This document shows, piece after piece, positions 61,256 through 64,000 of a stretch of 64,000 nt of DNA. The translations under genes were made by a program, and so were the position numbers. Below the pieces are notes generated by a model, which made no database searches, was not told the DNA's origin, and saw only the letters and a list, made by a program, of their open reading frames with translations. Within the stretch, counting starts at the first letter, position 1. Each line of letters opens with the position of its first letter. Source of the stretch: Betaproteobacteria bacterium Ga0077526 (GTDB lineage: Bacteria > Pseudomonadota > Gammaproteobacteria > Burkholderiales > Ga0077523); NCBI GenBank assembly GCA_001464765.1, contig LNDV01000018.1, positions 1 through 64,000 on the forward strand. The letters are read 5' to 3'.

Positions 61256-63445
61256 TTACTGGAGCGCCGTCGCCGACGCGCCTTCTCGATTGGTTGCCTT
61301 GCCGTGCACGTGTCGCAGCAGACCTGGAATATCCATGATCAGTGCGACACGACCGTCTCCGAGAATCGTGGAACCTCCGATTCCCCTTACCTTCTGGAAC
61401 AGCTTGCCGAGGGGTTTGATGACCGTCTGCGCTTCGCCCAGGAGTTCGTCGACGACGAGCCCTGCGCGTTGACCGGCGTAGCGGACCACGAGGATGTTCT
61501 CCCTGCGCGCTGGCTGACCGCCGATCTCGAACAGATCTCGGATCTGGATGAACGGCAGCACCTGCCCGCGCAGGTTGACGAACTCACGGCCTCTCGCCTC
61601 GGTGCGGGCCGCATCGGTGAACTCGATGCACTCCTCCACCATGTCGAGGGGGACGACGAACACCGAGTCGTTCACGCCCACCAGGAAGCCATCGATGATG
61701 GCCAGCGTGAGCGGGAGCCGGATCCGGATCGTGGTGCCTTCCCCTTCGCGGCTGTCGACCTCCACGGTTCCACGGAGGTCCGTGACGCTGCTCTTGACCA
61801 CGTCCATGCCGACGCCGCGTCCCGAGAGGTTGTTGATCTGCGAGGCAGTGGAGAAGCCGGGTTCGAAGATGAGCTCGTGAATTTCCCGCTGGGTCAGCGC
61901 AGCGCCCTCGGGGATCAGCCCCCGCGACACCGCCTTGGCCACGATCCTGTCGGTCTTGAGGCCGCCGCCGTCGTCCCCCACCTCGATGACGATGCCGCCG
62001 GAGTCGTGGTACGCGTTCAGCTTCACGGTGCCACGGGCGGGCTTGCCGTTCTGCACCCGGACCTCGGTCGGCTCGATACCGTGATCCATGGCGTTGCGCA
62101 CCAGATGCATCAGAGGATCGGCGATGCGCTCGACCATGGTCTTGTCGAGTTCGGTATCGCCGCCGTTGATCAGGAGGGCGATGTCCTTGTTCAGGTCGCG
62201 GGCCACGTCGTGGACCACCCGCTGGAAGCGATTGAAGGTGGCGCCGATCGGCACCATCCTGAGTTGCAGCGCGCTGTCCCTTACGTCCTCGACCAGCGTC
62301 CCGAGTACTGAGGCCGCTTCGAGGAGGTCGGCAGCCCCGCGCCGCTTCGCGACGAGATTGATACCGGCGCCGGCGATGACGAGTTCCCCGATCTGGTTGA
62401 TGAGGCGATCGAGCTTGTCGGCATCCACACGGATGAATCGGGACTCCTGCGCCTTGCCGTCCCGCAACTGCTTCTGCTTGTCGAGCGCGGCCTCGACCAC
62501 GGGCGGGGCCACTGACTTCTGGGCAATGAGGATCTCGCCAATCAGGCGGGCCTGCGCCGCAGCGTCGCCGATGCCGGCCGCTTCAGCGCCCTGGATTCGC
62601 AGAGCCGCTTCCAGTTGCGCCTCGGTGATGGCACCGCAACGCACAAGCAGGTCACCCACCCGCACCTCATCCGCGGGCAGCGCTTCGATCAGCGCCACGT
62701 AGTCCGCCGCCCGGCTTGTGGGAGGCAGGATCTGGAGGGTGCAATCGTCTCGGACGAAGTCAAATACGCCTTCGATCGTGCTCTGGTCCGCGGCACTCAC
62801 CAGACCGATCTCGAAGCCGAGATAGCACGACTCGGGGTCCATCTCGTCCGCTGCCGGAATCTCGTGGGCCAGCGTCGTCACCGCCACGATCCGACCGACG
62901 GTCGACAGGAATCGCATGAACGACAGCGGGTCCATGCCGTTGCGAAAGACATCGCGCCCGAAACGCACCGAGATGTGCCAGTAGCCTTCGTCTCCGGCGA
63001 CCCCGCTGCCACCGGTCTCGACGACTGCCGTCGGAGACTGGGCGGCGGAAGCCTCGCCGCCGAGATAGGTTCCCAACTGCCGCTGCAGTTCCGCCCCGGT
63101 GCGCAGAGCCTCGTCGTCGAGTTCCGTCCCGGCTGCCACGGCTTCCACCAACCCGGCCATGTGATCTCGGCACTCCAGCAGAAGCGCCGCAAGATCGGGA
63201 GTCATCGGGACTGCACCATCGCGCACGAGGTCGAGCACACTCTCCACGCCGTGGGTGAAGTCAACGATGCCATCGAGTCCGAAGAGGCCGGCGGACCCCT
63301 TGATCGTGTGCGCCGCACGAAACAGCGCATTGACGGACTCGGGATCCGATCTGCCCTGAGAGAACTCGAGCAGCAGTTCCTCCATCTGCTGAAGCAGATC
63401 CCGACTCTCGTGGACGTACGTCTCGAACGCCTGATCCAGGTTCAT
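61256..63445 (-). CDS. cheA: CheA, chemotaxis histidine kinase
   Basis: 729 residues from the ATG at 63445, overlapping the STAS stop (ATGA). HPt domain with phospho-His46 ([14 protein letters not shown]); P3 dimerisation ~335-400; P4 kinase with [20 protein letters not shown] and [12 protein letters not shown]-terminal CheW-like P5 with [16 protein letters not shown]. The P1-P3 linker (~155-330) is unusual: a beta-rich unit, then a GspE/MshE-N-like pair of repeats ([20 protein letters not shown] and [20 protein letters not shown]). No standard CheY-binding P2 is obvious. Confidence 0.95.
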   Translation of the reverse strand: MNLDQAFETYVHESRDLLQQMEELLLEFSQGRSDPESVNALFRAAHTIKGSAGLFGLDGIVDFTHGVESVLDLVRDGAVPMTPDLAALLLECRDHMAGLVEAVAAGTELDDEALRTGAELQRQLGTYLGGEASAAQSPTAVVETGGSGVAGDEGYWHISVRFGRDVFRNGMDPLSFMRFLSTVGRIVAVTTLAHEIPAADEMDPESCYLGFEIGLVSAADQSTIEGVFDFVRDDCTLQILPPTSRAADYVALIEALPADEVRVGDLLVRCGAITEAQLEAALRIQGAEAAGIGDAAAQARLIGEILIAQKSVAPPVVEAALDKQKQLRDGKAQESRFIRVDADKLDRLINQIGELVIAGAGINLVAKRRGAADLLEAASVLGTLVEDVRDSALQLRMVPIGATFNRFQRVVHDVARDLNKDIALLINGGDTELDKTMVERIADPLMHLVRNAMDHGIEPTEVRVQNGKPARGTVKLNAYHDSGGIVIEVGDDGGGLKTDRIVAKAVSRGLIPEGAALTQREIHELIFEPGFSTASQINNLSGRGVGMDVVKSSVTDLRGTVEVDSREGEGTTIRIRLPLTLAIIDGFLVGVNDSVFVVPLDMVEECIEFTDAARTEARGREFVNLRGQVLPFIQIRDLFEIGGQPARRENILVVRYAGQRAGLVVDELLGEAQTVIKPLGKLFQKVRGIGGSTILGDGRVALIMDIPGLLRHVHGKATNREGASATALQ

Positions 63446-63747
63446 GTCGCGGGCCCTCCGAGCGACGTCGGCCCCGAGTCCATGTAGGAGACAGCAGCCA
63501 GGGACAGCACCTCGCGCACGCATTCACTTGGCTCGAGGATGCGGAACTCGCGACCCACCGCGGCGGCCTCCCGCCTCGCAAGCAGCAGAAGTTGCAGGCC
63601 GGCGGCGTCGATCTCCTGCACGGCAGAGAGGTCCACGCTCGGAACGGCCGAATCCGCAATCTCCGCGAGCAGCCTGGGTTTCAGCTCCGCCGCGGTGTAG
63701 ATGGTCATTCTCTGGTCGATTCGCATGCGGTTCGTCTCCGGACTCAT
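63442..63747 (-). CDS. STAS-domain protein (anti-sigma-factor-antagonist type)
   Basis: 101 residues from the ATG at 63747, which overlaps the stop of the upstream receiver gene; an ATG at 63726 is an alternative. MTIYTAAELKPRLLAEI, VDLSAVQEIDAAGLQLLLLAR and EFRILEPSE form the STAS fold, with the DAAG loop where the phosphorylatable Ser often is an Ala here. STAS proteins occur in several che operons, with unclear roles. Confidence 0.9.
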   Translation of the reverse strand: MSPETNRMRIDQRMTIYTAAELKPRLLAEIADSAVPSVDLSAVQEIDAAGLQLLLLARREAAAVGREFRILEPSECVREVLSLAAVSYMDSGPTSLGGPAT

Positions 63748-64000
63748 GGCAGGCAGAGCTTGGCTACGGCAGCAAGCATCTGGTCCGGCTTGAACGGCTT
63801 CGTAACCCACGCCTTCGCTCCGGCTGCCTGCGCTTCCTTCATCTTGGCTTCCAGGGACTCCGTCGTGAGCATGATGATCGGCGTGAACCGGTAGTTCGGC
63901 AGCTTCTTGACCTCCTTCACGAAGCTGATGCCGTCCATGTTGGGCATGTTCACATCGCTGATGATGAGATTCACCGAACGGCCATCGAGCTTCGTGAGCG
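63744..64000 (-). CDS. CheY-like response regulator (N-terminus beyond window)
   Basis: The C-terminal ~85 residues of a single receiver domain: NLIISDVNMPNMDGISF with phospho-acceptor Asp, IIMLTTES with the conserved Thr, and AWVTKPFKPDQM with the conserved Lys-Pro. The frame runs off the right edge. It is the first visible gene of the che operon and overlaps the STAS gene by 4 bp. Confidence 0.93.
   Translation of the reverse strand, partial: LTKLDGRSVNLIISDVNMPNMDGISFVKEVKKLPNYRFTPIIMLTTESLEAKMKEAQAAGAKAWVTKPFKPDQMLAAVAKLCLP

Overview
The window is high-GC DNA from what looks like a bacteriochlorophyll-making proteobacterium, probably a betaproteobacterium. That placement is inferred from bchE-bchJ with PpsR-type and FNR-type sites upstream, three PEP-CTERM proteins, a Rieske/glutamine-synthetase catabolic operon and a CheD-containing chemotaxis operon. 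No rRNA, tRNA, CRISPR array, insertion sequence or phage gene was seen.

The left third (1-23022, minus strand) is one uninterrupted reading frame that runs off the left edge: at least 7674 codons encoding a giant surface or secreted protein. From the N-terminus it has a LEPR-XLL motif, about 1750 residues of beta-rich sequence with one EF-hand-like loop, an RTX calcium-binding array, a propeller-like segment, five related right-handed beta-helix modules with malectin-like spacers, a NIDO-like segment, and a tail of cadherin/PKD/Ig-like repeats. Long open frames on the opposite strand here are antisense shadows.

A 571-bp divergent intergenic region (23023-23593) separates it from bchE-bchJ (anaerobic Mg-protoporphyrin cyclase and a V4R protein). 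It carries a perfect TGT-N12-ACA motif and a near-perfect FNR box. Next come a hotdog thioesterase, a YjdF-type membrane protein, an SDR divergent from an EEP-family nuclease/phosphatase, an MFS transporter, a secreted hypothetical overlapping an alpha/beta hydrolase, and a lipoprotein.

At 34.4-38.6 kb a cobalamin riboswitch precedes two PEP-CTERM surface proteins (one DUF4465-like) and a BtuB-like TonB-dependent receptor. This looks like a B12 capture and import operon, and it lies about 11 kb from bchE, whose product belongs to a cobalamin-dependent family. A second MFS transporter and an NPCBM-CBM-glycoside hydrolase follow.

From 43.1 to 46.3 kb (minus strand) is a tight operon of Rieske oxygenase, glutamine-synthetase-like enzyme and [2Fe-2S] ferredoxin, reminiscent of gamma-glutamylanilide-type amine oxidation. 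Then come a FabF-like ketosynthase, several small genes (PH-domain protein, methyltransferase, lipoprotein, GFA-family protein, DUF3237 protein, a third PEP-CTERM protein, a histidine-heptad periplasmic protein, an outer-membrane barrel) and an IlvD/Edd-family dehydratase.

The right end (56.1-64 kb, minus strand) is a chemotaxis operon in the order cheY-like (cut by the edge), STAS, cheA, soluble MCP, cheW, cheR, cheD, cheB, largely joined by start/stop overlaps. The MCP has two PAS domains, no membrane segment and a lysine/alanine-rich histone-H1-like N-terminal tail. REP-like palindromic repeats built on TAGCCCGGACGAG / GACTCCGGG cores occupy several intergenic regions, including tandem arrays with 113-bp and 120-bp periods.
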